Made by a program: the position numbers and the translations under genes
Assembly: GCA_938010435.1 (NCBI GenBank)
Contig: CALLUS010000014.1
Span: 1-64,000, forward strand
Direction: 5' to 3'
DNA from: an uncultured Rhizobiaceae group bacterium
GTDB taxonomy: Bacteria > Pseudomonadota > Alphaproteobacteria > Rhizobiales > Rhizobiaceae
DNA: 64,000 bases
Notes under the pieces: model-generated
Told to the model about the DNA's origin: nothing
What the model saw: the letters and a program-made list of their open reading frames with translations, nothing else
Database searches by the model: none
In this document: positions 44,914 through 53,897 of the stretch, piece after piece
Numbering within the stretch: position 1 is the first letter of the stretch
Layout: the number at the start of each line of letters is the position of its first letter

Positions 44914-47706
44914 TCAACCAACCGCAAGGTCTTCAATTGGAGGACACGAGCAAATTAGGTTCCGATCACCATGTAAATTGTCCACCCGTCCCACTGGTGC
45001 CCAATATTTCGTCGATATTTCAACGCCATGTGGATAGGCAGCCAAAGACCTTGAATATGGGTGCGTCCAATCGTCTGCCATCAAATCTTGCGCAGTATGT
45101 GGTGCATTGCAAAGTGGATTATCATCACGTGGCCACTCCTCATTCTCAACACGCTTTGCTTCAGCCGCAATATCATTCATAGCGGCAATGAAACGATCAA
45201 TCTCAACAAGAGGTTCAGACTCTGTGGGTTCGACCATCAAAGTGCCGGCAACAGGCCAGGACATAGTTGGAGCGTGGAAGCCATAATCGATCAAACGCTT
45301 GGCCACGTCGTCCACAGTGATACCAGCACGGTCCTTCAACACGCGCACATCAACAATGCATTCATGAGCGCACTGGCCATTTTTACCAGTGAACAAAATC
45401 GGATAACTGTCGCGCAATTTCGCAGCGATGTAATTCGCACTTAGAATAGAAACTTCGCTGGCCCGTTTCAAACCCTCGCCACCCAACATCCGAATATACA
45501 TCCAAGAAATAGGCAATATGGACGCAGAGCCATAGGGGGCAGCCGAAACAGCACCTTTTGTTCCCTCTTCCACATGGCCTGGCAAATGAGGTGCCAAATG
45601 AGCCGCAACGCCAATCGGCCCGATGCCCGGTCCACCACCACCATGGGGAATACAGAACGTCTTGTGCAGGTTCATGTGACAGACATCGGCCCCAATATCG
45701 CCCGGACGCGCCAGTCCGACCATTGCATTCAAATTCGCACCATCCAGATAAACCTGCCCGCCGCAGGTGTGGACCATTTCACAAATGGTTTTGATTTCTG
45801 GTTCAAACACACCGTGGGTTGATGGATAGGTAATCATAAGCGCCGCAATCGCGCCTTCATATTTTGCAATTTTCGCTTCCAAATCTTCCAACGAAACATC
45901 GCCCTCGTTCGTGCATTTAACCACGACCACATCATAGCCTGCCATTTGCGCCGAAGCCGGATTGGTACCGTGCGCAGAAGACGGAATAAGACAGATATTT
46001 CGATGCCCTTCATTATTGGCTTCATGGTAGCTGCGAATGGCAAGAAGGCCTGCATATTCCCCTTGGCTGCCAGCATTGGGCTGCAAGGAAGTTTTGGCAA
46101 ACCCGGTGATTTCTGACAGCCATTTATCCAGATCATCAATGATTGCTGCGTAGCCGGTGCGGTGGGAGGCAGGTGCAAATGGATGCACATTGCCTGTGAT
46201 TTGCCATGTGACAGGCATCATTTCTGCAGCTGCGTTCAGCTTCATTGTACATGATCCGAGTGGAATCATGGCACGATCTAACGCCAAATCTTTGTCCATA
46301 AGCTTACGCAAAAGCCGCATCATTTCCGTTTCGGAACGACAGGAATGGAATATCTCTTGCGTGAGGAATCGTTCATGATTGCGAGACGACGGCAAACAAG
46401 ATTTTCCTTCGTCTACCAGCGGCACGTCAAATATCGAACACAGGCTTTGAAGATCTGTTTCATTGCTGGTTTCATCAAATGCGATTGAAACTGTATCGGC
46501 ATCAATCACACGCAACAACAAGCCCCATTTTTCAGCTTCGGCGGCCAATTCCTTAGCACGCCCCTTTTCTGAAACTGTCACCGTATCGAAATACTGATCA
46601 GCAACGGGATAGCCACTGCTTTCCAGTGCGCCTGCAAAACGGGTGGCGTAATTGTGCACACGCTCAGCAATTTCCTTCAAACCGTCAGGTCCATGCCAAA
46701 TTGCATACGCTGCAGCCATATTGGCCAACAAAGCTTGTGCTGTACAAATATTTGAAGTGGCTTTTTCACGGCGGATATGTTGTTCGCGAGTCTGCAATGC
46801 CAAGCGATAGGCTGGTCGGCCCTGTGCATCCAAAGATTGACCAATTAACCGCCCCGGCACCAAGCGCGTGAGCACAGTTTCAGCTGCAAGAAATGCAGCA
46901 TGTGGACCACCATTGCCGAGCGGCACACCAAACCGTTGAATGGACCCAACGCAAATGTCAGCTCCCCAATTGGCCGGACTTTCCATCAGCACCAATGACA
47001 GTGGATCAGCAACAACGATGACCAGCGCATTAACAGCCTTCGCTGCGGCTACAATAGCAGCAGGGTCATCAATTGAACCGTGTGTGTCTGGCATTTGGAC
47101 AATAACACCAGCAACATCGTCCGTGATATCTCCATCGTCAATCGTCATTCCAATGGAGTCAGCGCGTGTTTGCAACACATCCAATGTTTGCGGGTGCAGA
47201 GCATTGGCCAAAACAATGCGCGAGCGTTTACGGTTATGATGGCGCACTGCCATGCCAGCGGCTTCCGCCACCGCAGTTGCCTCATCCAACAAAGATGCAT
47301 TAGCAACGGGTAGTCCGGTCAATTCAGAAATCAGCGTCTGAAAATGAAACAACATTTCCAAACGTCCCTGCGAAATCTCCGGCTGATAAGGTGTGTAAGA
47401 CGTGTACCAACCCGGGTTTTCCAACATATTCCGTTGGATCACAGGCGGAATATGGGTTCCATGATAGCCTTGCCCGATCATGGATTTCGCAATCGTGTTG
47501 CGTCCAAGTTTTTCTGCTATTTCTTCAAGAGCCATTTGCTCATCAACACCCTTTGGAAGATTCAAAGCCCCTTCAAAACGAATGGGTACAGGTACTGTTT
47601 GGCCGATCAAAGCATCCAGCGAAGTCATGTTAAGCACATTCAGCATTTTGCGCTGATCAGCTTCGTTGGGGCCAATGTGGCGGGCAACAAATGGGGAGAA
47701 ACTCAT
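44914..47706 (-). CDS. gcvP: Glycine dehydrogenase (P protein)
   Basis: The 930-residue enzyme is the full-length PLP decarboxylase of the glycine cleavage system, combining the P1 and P2 halves in one chain. Typical blocks are [38 protein letters not shown] (residues about 85-122, here cited in parts), [14 protein letters not shown] and the PLP lysine in [17 protein letters not shown]. It releases CO2 from glycine and loads aminomethyl onto GcvH. It follows gcvH by 17 bases and is under the glycine riboswitch. Confidence 0.97.
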   Translation of the reverse strand: MSFSPFVARHIGPNEADQRKMLNVLNMTSLDALIGQTVPVPIRFEGALNLPKGVDEQMALEEIAEKLGRNTIAKSMIGQGYHGTHIPPVIQRNMLENPGWYTSYTPYQPEISQGRLEMLFHFQTLISELTGLPVANASLLDEATAVAEAAGMAVRHHNRKRSRIVLANALHPQTLDVLQTRADSIGMTIDDGDITDDVAGVIVQMPDTHGSIDDPAAIVAAAKAVNALVIVVADPLSLVLMESPANWGADICVGSIQRFGVPLGNGGPHAAFLAAETVLTRLVPGRLIGQSLDAQGRPAYRLALQTREQHIRREKATSNICTAQALLANMAAAYAIWHGPDGLKEIAERVHNYATRFAGALESSGYPVADQYFDTVTVSEKGRAKELAAEAEKWGLLLRVIDADTVSIAFDETSNETDLQSLCSIFDVPLVDEGKSCLPSSRNHERFLTQEIFHSCRSETEMMRLLRKLMDKDLALDRAMIPLGSCTMKLNAAAEMMPVTWQITGNVHPFAPASHRTGYAAIIDDLDKWLSEITGFAKTSLQPNAGSQGEYAGLLAIRSYHEANNEGHRNICLIPSSAHGTNPASAQMAGYDVVVVKCTNEGDVSLEDLEAKIAKYEGAIAALMITYPSTHGVFEPEIKTICEMVHTCGGQVYLDGANLNAMVGLARPGDIGADVCHMNLHKTFCIPHGGGGPGIGPIGVAAHLAPHLPGHVEEGTKGAVSAAPYGSASILPISWMYIRMLGGEGLKRASEVSILSANYIAAKLRDSYPILFTGKNGQCAHECIVDVRVLKDRAGITVDDVAKRLIDYGFHAPTMSWPVAGTLMVEPTESEPLVEIDRFIAAMNDIAAEAKRVENEEWPRDDNPLCNAPHTAQDLMADDWTHPYSRSLAAYPHGVEISTKYWAPVGRVDNLHGDRNLICSCPPIEDLAVG

Positions 47707-47723
47707 GAGAAGATATCCTGAAA

Positions 47724-48092
47724 TTAGCTGATAAGTGATTTGTAACCGTCAAGGTCGAGCAACTCATCAAGTTGATCGGGGTCAGACAGTTTCATTTTGT
47801 AAAGCCATCCATCGCTCTCCGCATTTGCGTTGACAATAGCCGCATCAGTGGTCAATGCATCGTTCACTTCGGTCACTTCGCCGGAAGCTGGAGCATAAAC
47901 ATCCGATGCCGCTTTCACGGATTCAACCACCACCCCGTCGTCGCCCTGCTCTAGCGTGGTGCCCACATCCGGCAATTCAACGAACACAAGGTCACCCAGT
48001 TGCTCTTGGGCGTGATTGGTGATGCCGACGGTCGCGATATCACCTTCAACTTTCAGCCATTCATGTTCATCCGTAAAATAAATTTTGCTCAT
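47724..48092 (-). CDS. gcvH: Glycine cleavage system H protein
   Basis: The 122-residue protein carries the lipoyl-lysine segment [15 protein letters not shown] with ESVKA as the attachment site, preceded by [20 protein letters not shown]. It shuttles the aminomethyl group between P and T proteins. The ATG at 48092 is chosen over an upstream start, since homologues begin at the [11 protein letters not shown] region. It lies 13 bases after gcvT. Confidence 0.97.
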   Translation of the reverse strand: MSKIYFTDEHEWLKVEGDIATVGITNHAQEQLGDLVFVELPDVGTTLEQGDDGVVVESVKAASDVYAPASGEVTEVNDALTTDAAIVNANAESDGWLYKMKLSDPDQLDELLDLDGYKSLIS

Positions 48093-48105
48093 GTTTTTGG
48101 TGCTC

Positions 48106-49176
48106 CTAGCGTTTGTAATTGTGGGGAACAAAGGGCGTCTTTGTTCGTATCATGGGAATTAATTTTCCGCGTATGTCTGCAAATATCGGGGCGTCCGCGG
48201 CACTAACATCAACGAGCGCAAGTGCCATAGGACCATTTAAACTTGGCCCAAAGCCGCCTGACGTTACTTTACCGATGGTCCCGCCAGTTTCATTTTTGAG
48301 TTCAGTTGCGCCGCGCACAGGTCGCCCGTCCGGCAACAAACCAACACGCATTCGTGTGCGGCCGGTTGCAATTTTCTCAGCCAGTGCAGCTGCGCCATTA
48401 AAATCTCCACCTTCGCGCAGATCTTTAGGAATGGCCCAAAGCAATCCAGCTTCATGGGGAGAAATATCTTCAGCTAAGTCTTGACCATAGAGAGGCAATC
48501 CAGCCTCAAGTCGCAATGAATCCCGGGCGCCCAACCCGATCCATTCAACCCGTTCATCGCTCAGTAATGTGTTTGCAAAATCAACGGCCATATCCGGTGG
48601 CATGGCAATCTCAAACCCGTCTTCACCCGTGTAGCCGGAACGGGAAATGAACCAACCTTCTTTCGGTTCAATAGCATCCAGAAACGCGAGCTCTGAAACA
48701 GGCAAATGCTCGTTCAAAGCCTTTCCCGCAAGGGGGCCCTGAAGCGCAAGAAATGCTCTGGGCAATATTTCGACTGCTACATCAAACTGGACAGCATGGG
48801 TGTTGATATGTGCAACATCTTTTTCTGCACAGCCCGCATTGGCAACGATTAAGAACCTATTTTCACCCAATCGCGTGACGATCAGATCATCGATTATGCC
48901 AGCTGTATCGTTGAGGAAATATGTATACCGGGCCTGACCAACCGTTTGTTGGTCAGCGTGATAGGGACAAAGGCGGCTAATGAATTTAGCGGTTTCATTT
49001 CCAGATATTTGCACATGAACCATGTGCGAAATATCAAACAAACCAGCCTGTTGGCGAGTGTGCAAATGTTCTTTCATCACACCTAAACTGTAAAACAAAG
49101 GCATGTCGAAACCAGCAAATTCGCCCATTTTGGCATTTGCAGCAATGTGAAGCTCGTGAAATGGTGTGGTCTTCAT
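48106..49176 (-). CDS. gcvT: Glycine cleavage system T protein (aminomethyltransferase)
   Basis: GcvT passes the methylene group of GcvH-bound aminomethyl to tetrahydrofolate, giving methylene-THF and ammonia. The 356-residue protein has [13 protein letters not shown], the folate-site [10 protein letters not shown] segment and [21 protein letters not shown]. The start at 49176 has a GGGGG run just upstream. It is the first gene after the tandem glycine riboswitch and precedes gcvH and gcvP. Confidence 0.96.
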   Translation of the reverse strand: MKTTPFHELHIAANAKMGEFAGFDMPLFYSLGVMKEHLHTRQQAGLFDISHMVHVQISGNETAKFISRLCPYHADQQTVGQARYTYFLNDTAGIIDDLIVTRLGENRFLIVANAGCAEKDVAHINTHAVQFDVAVEILPRAFLALQGPLAGKALNEHLPVSELAFLDAIEPKEGWFISRSGYTGEDGFEIAMPPDMAVDFANTLLSDERVEWIGLGARDSLRLEAGLPLYGQDLAEDISPHEAGLLWAIPKDLREGGDFNGAAALAEKIATGRTRMRVGLLPDGRPVRGATELKNETGGTIGKVTSGGFGPSLNGPMALALVDVSAADAPIFADIRGKLIPMIRTKTPFVPHNYKR

Positions 49177-49221
49177 GCAACCCCCAGACAAGTGAAATCA
49201 CTGCTGCACCATTGCAACAAT

Positions 49222-49408
49222 GACCCCTCTGTCTGAAGCCTGAGAGACTCGCGTGAGAACACTGTCCACGCTTACACCTTCGGCGCAGGCCTGCTGACCT
49301 GACTTTCCAGAGTGCTAAACGGCCAGCGGTCCTTTTGCCTGAGAGATTATGGGTATTTTCACCTTCGGCGGCGGCTTTTCATTGAACCGCGCTCTCCCGC
49401 TGGCCGCT
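49222..49408 (-). promoter_or_regulatory. Tandem glycine riboswitch
   Basis: On the minus strand two glycine aptamers follow each other: first GGGAGAGCGCGG, GCCGAAGGTGAAAAT and AATCTCTCAGGCAAAAGGACCGCTGG; then GCGCCGAAGGTGTAAG and GTCTCTCAGGCTTCAGACAGAGGGG. The repeated CCGAAGG and CTCTCAGGC signatures are diagnostic. It lies 45 bases upstream of gcvT and should switch the operon on when glycine is abundant. Confidence 0.96.
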
Positions 49409-49568
49409 CGAAATGAATCGAACAGCGAGGAGAAACTATTTCAGAAAAATTGATCTGTCACCTTAAAAATCAAACAATAAAAATACGCCACATGAAATGA
49501 CGAATATTCGACAGCGGACAAGATTGTTCTACAAATACAATTTTGCATTGCTGTAGGGAGAATGGGCT

Positions 49569-50945
49569 ATGAATATTCAAACTCCGTTTGGACGTCATAA
49601 ACGTAAAATCGAACCATTCGCTTTGCCAAACCACCCGGGCAATGATGCCGGCTACGACGCTCTTGAAGCCTATGCGCGTGCAAAAGCCGCATCTATGAAT
49701 CAACATCTTATCGGATACGGCGAACTGGCTGAATCTGAATGGAAAACCGCAAATCTTCCTGCACCAAACCTAGATGCGATGCGGTACTATCGATTGGAAC
49801 GCATAAGGGCCGAATTGCGTAAACACGATCTTGCGGGCATCCATCTCTATGACCCGTTAAACATTCGCTACGCGACAGATTCCACAAACATGCAGTTGTG
49901 GACCACACACAACCCGGCCCGTTGTGCATTTATTGTCACTGATGGTCCTGTGGTTTTGTTTGAATTCCACAATTGCGAACACTTATCCGACCATACAGGC
50001 ATGGTCGATGAAATTCGCGGCTGCACCGCTTGGTTCTATTTTGAAGGCGGGAATCGGACTTTTGAATTTGCTGAAAACTGGGCCAACGATATCGCCGACC
50101 TGTTAAAAGAACATGGCGGCGGTAATATGCGTTGTGCTTTTGATCAAGTGGACAGTCACGGCGTCCCTTATCTGGAAAAAGCTGGCATTGAAGTCATTTA
50201 CGGCGAAGAGATGATGGAAGAAGCCCGCAAGGTGAAATCCAAGGACGAAATCATCTGCATGCGCCGCGCAATTGTATCTTGCGAGGCTGCCATGACCGAA
50301 ATGGAGAATGCCCTCGTTCCCGGTATGACCGAAAACGACCTATGGGCGGTTTTGCACGCTGAAAACATACGCCGGGGCGGAGAATGGATTGAAACCCGCC
50401 TGCTTGCGTCAGGTCCCCGCACAAATCCTTGGTTTCAGGAATCCTCCGCCCGCGTAATTGAAGGTGGCGACATTGTCTCATTCGACACCGACCTCATTGG
50501 ACCTTACGGGTTCTGTTGTGACATATCACGCGCTTGGCTGGCAGGTGATGGACAACCAACCAATGAACAACGAAATCTCTATCAAATGTCAGTGGAACAG
50601 ATTGAAGCCAATGAACAACTGTTAAAACCGGGTGTGTCGTTCAAAGAGCTCTCCATGTCCGCCCAACAATTGCCGGAAAATTATTTGCCAACCCGTTACG
50701 GCGTCCTTTATCACGGCGTTGGGTTGTGCGACGAGTATCCGTCCATCCGATACGCTGTCGATTACGAACACCATGGATATGATGGCGTATTTGAACCGGG
50801 CATGTGTGTCTGCGTGGAAAGTTATATTGGACGACATGGCGGTGGCGAAGGCGTCAAACTTGAGGACCAATATGTGATCACCGAAACAGGATACGAAAAG
50901 CTATCTGCTTACCCCTATGATGCGCGATTGCTGGGCAAAGCTTAA
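49569..50945 (+). CDS. dddP: DMSP lyase DddP (M24-family)
   Basis: The 458-residue protein has the metallopeptidase M24 pita-bread fold used by DddP. From memory, the six metal ligands of the Ruegeria lacuscaerulensis enzyme (D295, D297, D307, H371, E406, E421) and its key catalytic D377 all fall here at an offset of +11: D306, D308, D318, H382, E417, E432 and D388. Blocks IRYATDSTNMQLW, GGEWIETRLLASGPRTNPWFQ and GVGLCDEYP are also DddP-typical. It would cleave DMSP to dimethyl sulfide and acrylate. It is divergent from the glycine riboswitch. A creatinase-like M24 function is the alternative. Confidence 0.85.
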   Translation: MNIQTPFGRHKRKIEPFALPNHPGNDAGYDALEAYARAKAASMNQHLIGYGELAESEWKTANLPAPNLDAMRYYRLERIRAELRKHDLAGIHLYDPLNIRYATDSTNMQLWTTHNPARCAFIVTDGPVVLFEFHNCEHLSDHTGMVDEIRGCTAWFYFEGGNRTFEFAENWANDIADLLKEHGGGNMRCAFDQVDSHGVPYLEKAGIEVIYGEEMMEEARKVKSKDEIICMRRAIVSCEAAMTEMENALVPGMTENDLWAVLHAENIRRGGEWIETRLLASGPRTNPWFQESSARVIEGGDIVSFDTDLIGPYGFCCDISRAWLAGDGQPTNEQRNLYQMSVEQIEANEQLLKPGVSFKELSMSAQQLPENYLPTRYGVLYHGVGLCDEYPSIRYAVDYEHHGYDGVFEPGMCVCVESYIGRHGGGEGVKLEDQYVITETGYEKLSAYPYDARLLGKA

Positions 50946-50951
50946 ATAAAA

Positions 50952-50983
50952 TGCCGCGCGGTTTTCCTCCCGCCCGCGCGGCA
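50952..50983 (+). terminator. GC-rich hairpin after dddP
   Basis: Arms 50952-50961 and 50974-50983 (TGCCGCGCGG with its complement) form a 10-bp perfect stem with a 12-base loop. No T-run follows, so it is a possible but not classic terminator. A weaker hairpin (50984-51008) lies next to it. Confidence 0.5.
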
Positions 50984-51122
50984 CCATCGCGCCCCTAAGA
51001 GGCGATGGCCGACCCACACTTGTAAGTGCTGTCGGAAACTGACGCCGTGAATTCGCACGGTTTCAGTTCTTTGACAAGCTACGATTTGTTGAATGGAAAA
51101 GTTTCACGATGCCGGGATAAAA

Positions 51123-52049
51123 TTATTCAGCGTTATTAACCGCACCTTCCTTCGAGCCATCCGTATACATATACGGATGTTGAACCGGCTGTTTGACGGC
51201 GAACGCAAAACGGTTCGCAATGTCTAAATAGCCGCGAAACAATGTGTGATCATTGGCGGCCAAAAACTGTTGTTTCCGCTCTTGGTATAAATTGGGCAAA
51301 TCATACCAAGCAAGTTGCGGATTTGCATGATGTACAATGTGAAGGTTGTTGTTGAGGTATAACAACCCGACAACCGGATTAGTCTCCACGATAGCTGTCC
51401 GTGCCCCAACATTTTCAGCCGCTTGGTGTTCCGCATAGGAACGCATAGCGATGATCGACAATGAGGGATAAACGACACCAAGGAAATAGATCCACAACGG
51501 CATCTGAAACACGTATGAAACGATTGCTAGAACCACAATCAAACCAGGAATATGCAGCGCCCAAGCCAGACGAATGCCAGGTTCATTTGCAACAACACGT
51601 TGCACTTCAGTGCGCCCAAACCCAATAATGGAGAGCAAAGGTCCAATCAGCAACCTGCCAACGAATGTATTGTTGACGGCAAAAACGACCTTCCAAAATT
51701 TTGGTTTGTTCCGCACATTTGCTTCCGGCCAAAAATAGCTTTCGGGATCTTCGTATGGGTCGGTAAGATGAATATCGTTATGGTGTTTCAAATGTAAATC
51801 ACGATAACGGCGATAGGGAAAGACAACCGCCAACGGCAGAGAAACCAGCAGTTCATTCAAGGCCGCAGACTTTGTCGGATGCCCATGGATAGTTTCATGC
51901 TGAAGTGAGCTGTGGAACGCCGCTAAGACCGGAAGAGCAATGCAGACAAACCAAAATGGAGTTTGCCACAACATCCCTATACCGAACCAAGCCCCGTAGC
52001 AGCAAAGGATCAACACAAAAGTGAGCAGTTCGAACTTCCGCAAAATCAT
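51123..52049 (-). CDS. Membrane fatty acid desaturase-family protein (2)
   Basis: The 308-residue (from ATG at 52049) membrane protein has the three histidine boxes HETIHGHP, HLKHHND and HIVHHANPQL and about four hydrophobic segments. It belongs to the membrane fatty-acid-desaturase superfamily. It is clearly diverged from the desaturase at 43801, so substrates may differ, and carotenoid or lipid hydroxylases share this fold. A frame extension to 52229 would overlap the divergent methyltransferase gene and lacks similarity. Confidence 0.75.
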   Translation of the reverse strand: MILRKFELLTFVLILCCYGAWFGIGMLWQTPFWFVCIALPVLAAFHSSLQHETIHGHPTKSAALNELLVSLPLAVVFPYRRYRDLHLKHHNDIHLTDPYEDPESYFWPEANVRNKPKFWKVVFAVNNTFVGRLLIGPLLSIIGFGRTEVQRVVANEPGIRLAWALHIPGLIVVLAIVSYVFQMPLWIYFLGVVYPSLSIIAMRSYAEHQAAENVGARTAIVETNPVVGLLYLNNNLHIVHHANPQLAWYDLPNLYQERKQQFLAANDHTLFRGYLDIANRFAFAVKQPVQHPYMYTDGSKEGAVNNAE

Positions 52050-52196
52050 TCCAAACCCAAAGGACCATCGATGATTGAACTTGACGCCCAATTCGCCAAA
52101 TGTGCAATAGTTTTTTGCATGCCTATGCAAAGATTGCACATGCGCCTCATGACATATAAAGAAATGCTTATGTGACAATCGACTTGGGTGTTTTTT

Positions 52197-53219
52197 ATGG
52201 CAAAACCGCTTGCAGACCTCCTGACGCAAAAAAATGTGTTGCTCGCGGACGGTGCGACAGGAACAAATTTCTTCAACATGGGCCTCCTATCTGGCGATGC
52301 GCCAGAACTGTGGAACGAAGATGAACCTGAAAAAGTAGCCACCCTCCACCGCCGATTTATTGAATCCGGTGCAGATATCATTCTCACCAACACATTTGGT
52401 GGCAATAGAAACCGCTTGAAACTTCACAAAGCCCAAGACCGCGCTCGAGAGTTAAACGAGAAAGCCGCCAAAATTGCGCGCATCGAAGCCGACAAGGCAG
52501 ATAAAACAGTATTGGTAGCAGGCTCAGTCGGACCAACAGGGGAATTATTTGAGCCCCTTGGCGAACTCACCCATGAATCCGCAGTAGAATCTTTCACTGA
52601 GCAAATGCTTGGCTTAAAAGATGGCGGTGCTGACGTGCTTTGGATTGAAACCATGTCCGCCCGCGAAGAAATCGAGGCCGCATCTGAAGCTGCGCGCAAT
52701 ACGGGTATGGAATATGTGTTCACTGCGAGTTTCGATACGGCAGGACGCACCATGATGGGAATTCCACCAGCTGAATTAATCGACATCGCAGCAAAAATGG
52801 AGCCTTCACCTTGCGCAGTTGGGGCAAATTGCGGCGTGGGGGCAACCGACTTATTGTTTTCAGTGCTGGATATGACAGCAGCTCCAAAGGCCAACATTGC
52901 CGTTGTGGCCAAAGCAAATTGTGGCGTGCCTCGCATTTCCGGTGATCAGGTTATTTACACGGGCACTCCGGAATTGATGGGCGACTACGCTAAATTAGCT
53001 ATGGATGCTGGTGCAACTATTATTGGCGGTTGCTGCGGCACCTCGTTCGAGCACCTTGCAGCTATGCGTGTGGCAATCGATGAACACACAAAAGGTGAAC
53101 GCCCTGCTCTTGATGAAGTGGTCGCCAAGACAGGCGAACTTGTGAACCAGATTTCAAAAGCGGGCATCGACGGAGACAGCACGAGTTCTTCACGACGCAG
53201 AGGCCGCAAACGCGGGTAA
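52197..53219 (+). CDS. Betaine-homocysteine methyltransferase-like protein
   Basis: The 340-residue protein is a homocysteine S-methyltransferase-family enzyme, with zinc-ligand cysteines C212 (GANCGVG), C279 and C280 (GGCCGTS). Other blocks are LLADGATGTNFF and ADIILTNTFGGN. In related marine bacteria members act on glycine betaine or another methyl donor. The last residues form an Arg-rich tail (SSSRRRGRKRG), as in the MttB homologues. The ATG at 52197 is chosen because it matches the family start. It converges on the Fe-S protein gene (4-base gap). Confidence 0.85.
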   Translation: MAKPLADLLTQKNVLLADGATGTNFFNMGLLSGDAPELWNEDEPEKVATLHRRFIESGADIILTNTFGGNRNRLKLHKAQDRARELNEKAAKIARIEADKADKTVLVAGSVGPTGELFEPLGELTHESAVESFTEQMLGLKDGGADVLWIETMSAREEIEAASEAARNTGMEYVFTASFDTAGRTMMGIPPAELIDIAAKMEPSPCAVGANCGVGATDLLFSVLDMTAAPKANIAVVAKANCGVPRISGDQVIYTGTPELMGDYAKLAMDAGATIIGGCCGTSFEHLAAMRVAIDEHTKGERPALDEVVAKTGELVNQISKAGIDGDSTSSSRRRGRKRG

Positions 53220-53223
53220 CGGA

Positions 53224-53883
53224 TTAAATATAAGCAGCCATGTGAAAAGCCTGATGATCTGGTACGTACACATATTCAGTTCCAATCGGGCAAGATTTTC
53301 GAGCCAAACAACTGCCACTCCTGCATGCATATCCTATGTCGCTGCGCACGTGGGATTTGCAGCTTAGATAATCATATCCCTCAGCGTTAAACGCACCAAT
53401 AGGGCATGTGATTAAGCAAGGTTTCTCAACACATCTATCGCACGGATGCCAATCTACAAGTTTGGTTTCAAACTCAATCTCAACATCAAACATTAATGCG
53501 CCACGAAAGGCTGTCCAAAGTCCGTATTCAGGGTGAATGAACAAGCCAATCGGTGATTGTCGCATACCAGTTGCTTCACCAGCCCATCTTTGGAAAGGCC
53601 AAGTTTTCTCGCCAAAAGGAAACCTTAATTCGGCATTGAGTTCCAAAGCCACAGGTCGCAATGACGTTTCTGTCCACCGGTCCAAAGCATTCTTTTGACC
53701 ATCAGAAAACTCATCAGAGGTCGCAAACGCAGCCCAAAGACTGCTGCCAATGTTTCCCACCAACAAACCAGCCACACCATCTTCATCGCGAAACCATCCG
53801 AATGGCAAAAGACCAAAAGGCGCGAGCAATGTTCGCGCCTCATTTTGCAAAATATCTGCTTTTCGTTCAAAATTTGAGGTCAT
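53224..53883 (-). CDS. Two-cluster Fe-S protein, QueG-like ferredoxin module
   Basis: The 219-residue product has eight Cys in two 4Fe-4S-like patterns near its end: C148-x2-C151-x4-C156-x3-C160-P and C175...C187-x4-C192-x5-C198-P. The first 140 residues have no recognised domain. The C-terminal pattern recalls QueG/RdhA-type ferredoxins. It lies between a BHMT-like gene (convergent) and the vWA/ECF genes (14 bases downstream of vWA's stop). A role as an electron donor, possibly for reactivating corrinoid proteins, is conceivable but unproven. Confidence 0.65.
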   Translation of the reverse strand: MTSNFERKADILQNEARTLLAPFGLLPFGWFRDEDGVAGLLVGNIGSSLWAAFATSDEFSDGQKNALDRWTETSLRPVALELNAELRFPFGEKTWPFQRWAGEATGMRQSPIGLFIHPEYGLWTAFRGALMFDVEIEFETKLVDWHPCDRCVEKPCLITCPIGAFNAEGYDYLSCKSHVRSDIGYACRSGSCLARKSCPIGTEYVYVPDHQAFHMAAYI

Positions 53884-53897
53884 ACAGACTCAGTCAC

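Noticed and set aside
50952-51008. Possible repeat element or RNA gene after dddP
   Set aside because: Only two neighbouring hairpins were seen, with no copies elsewhere in the window.
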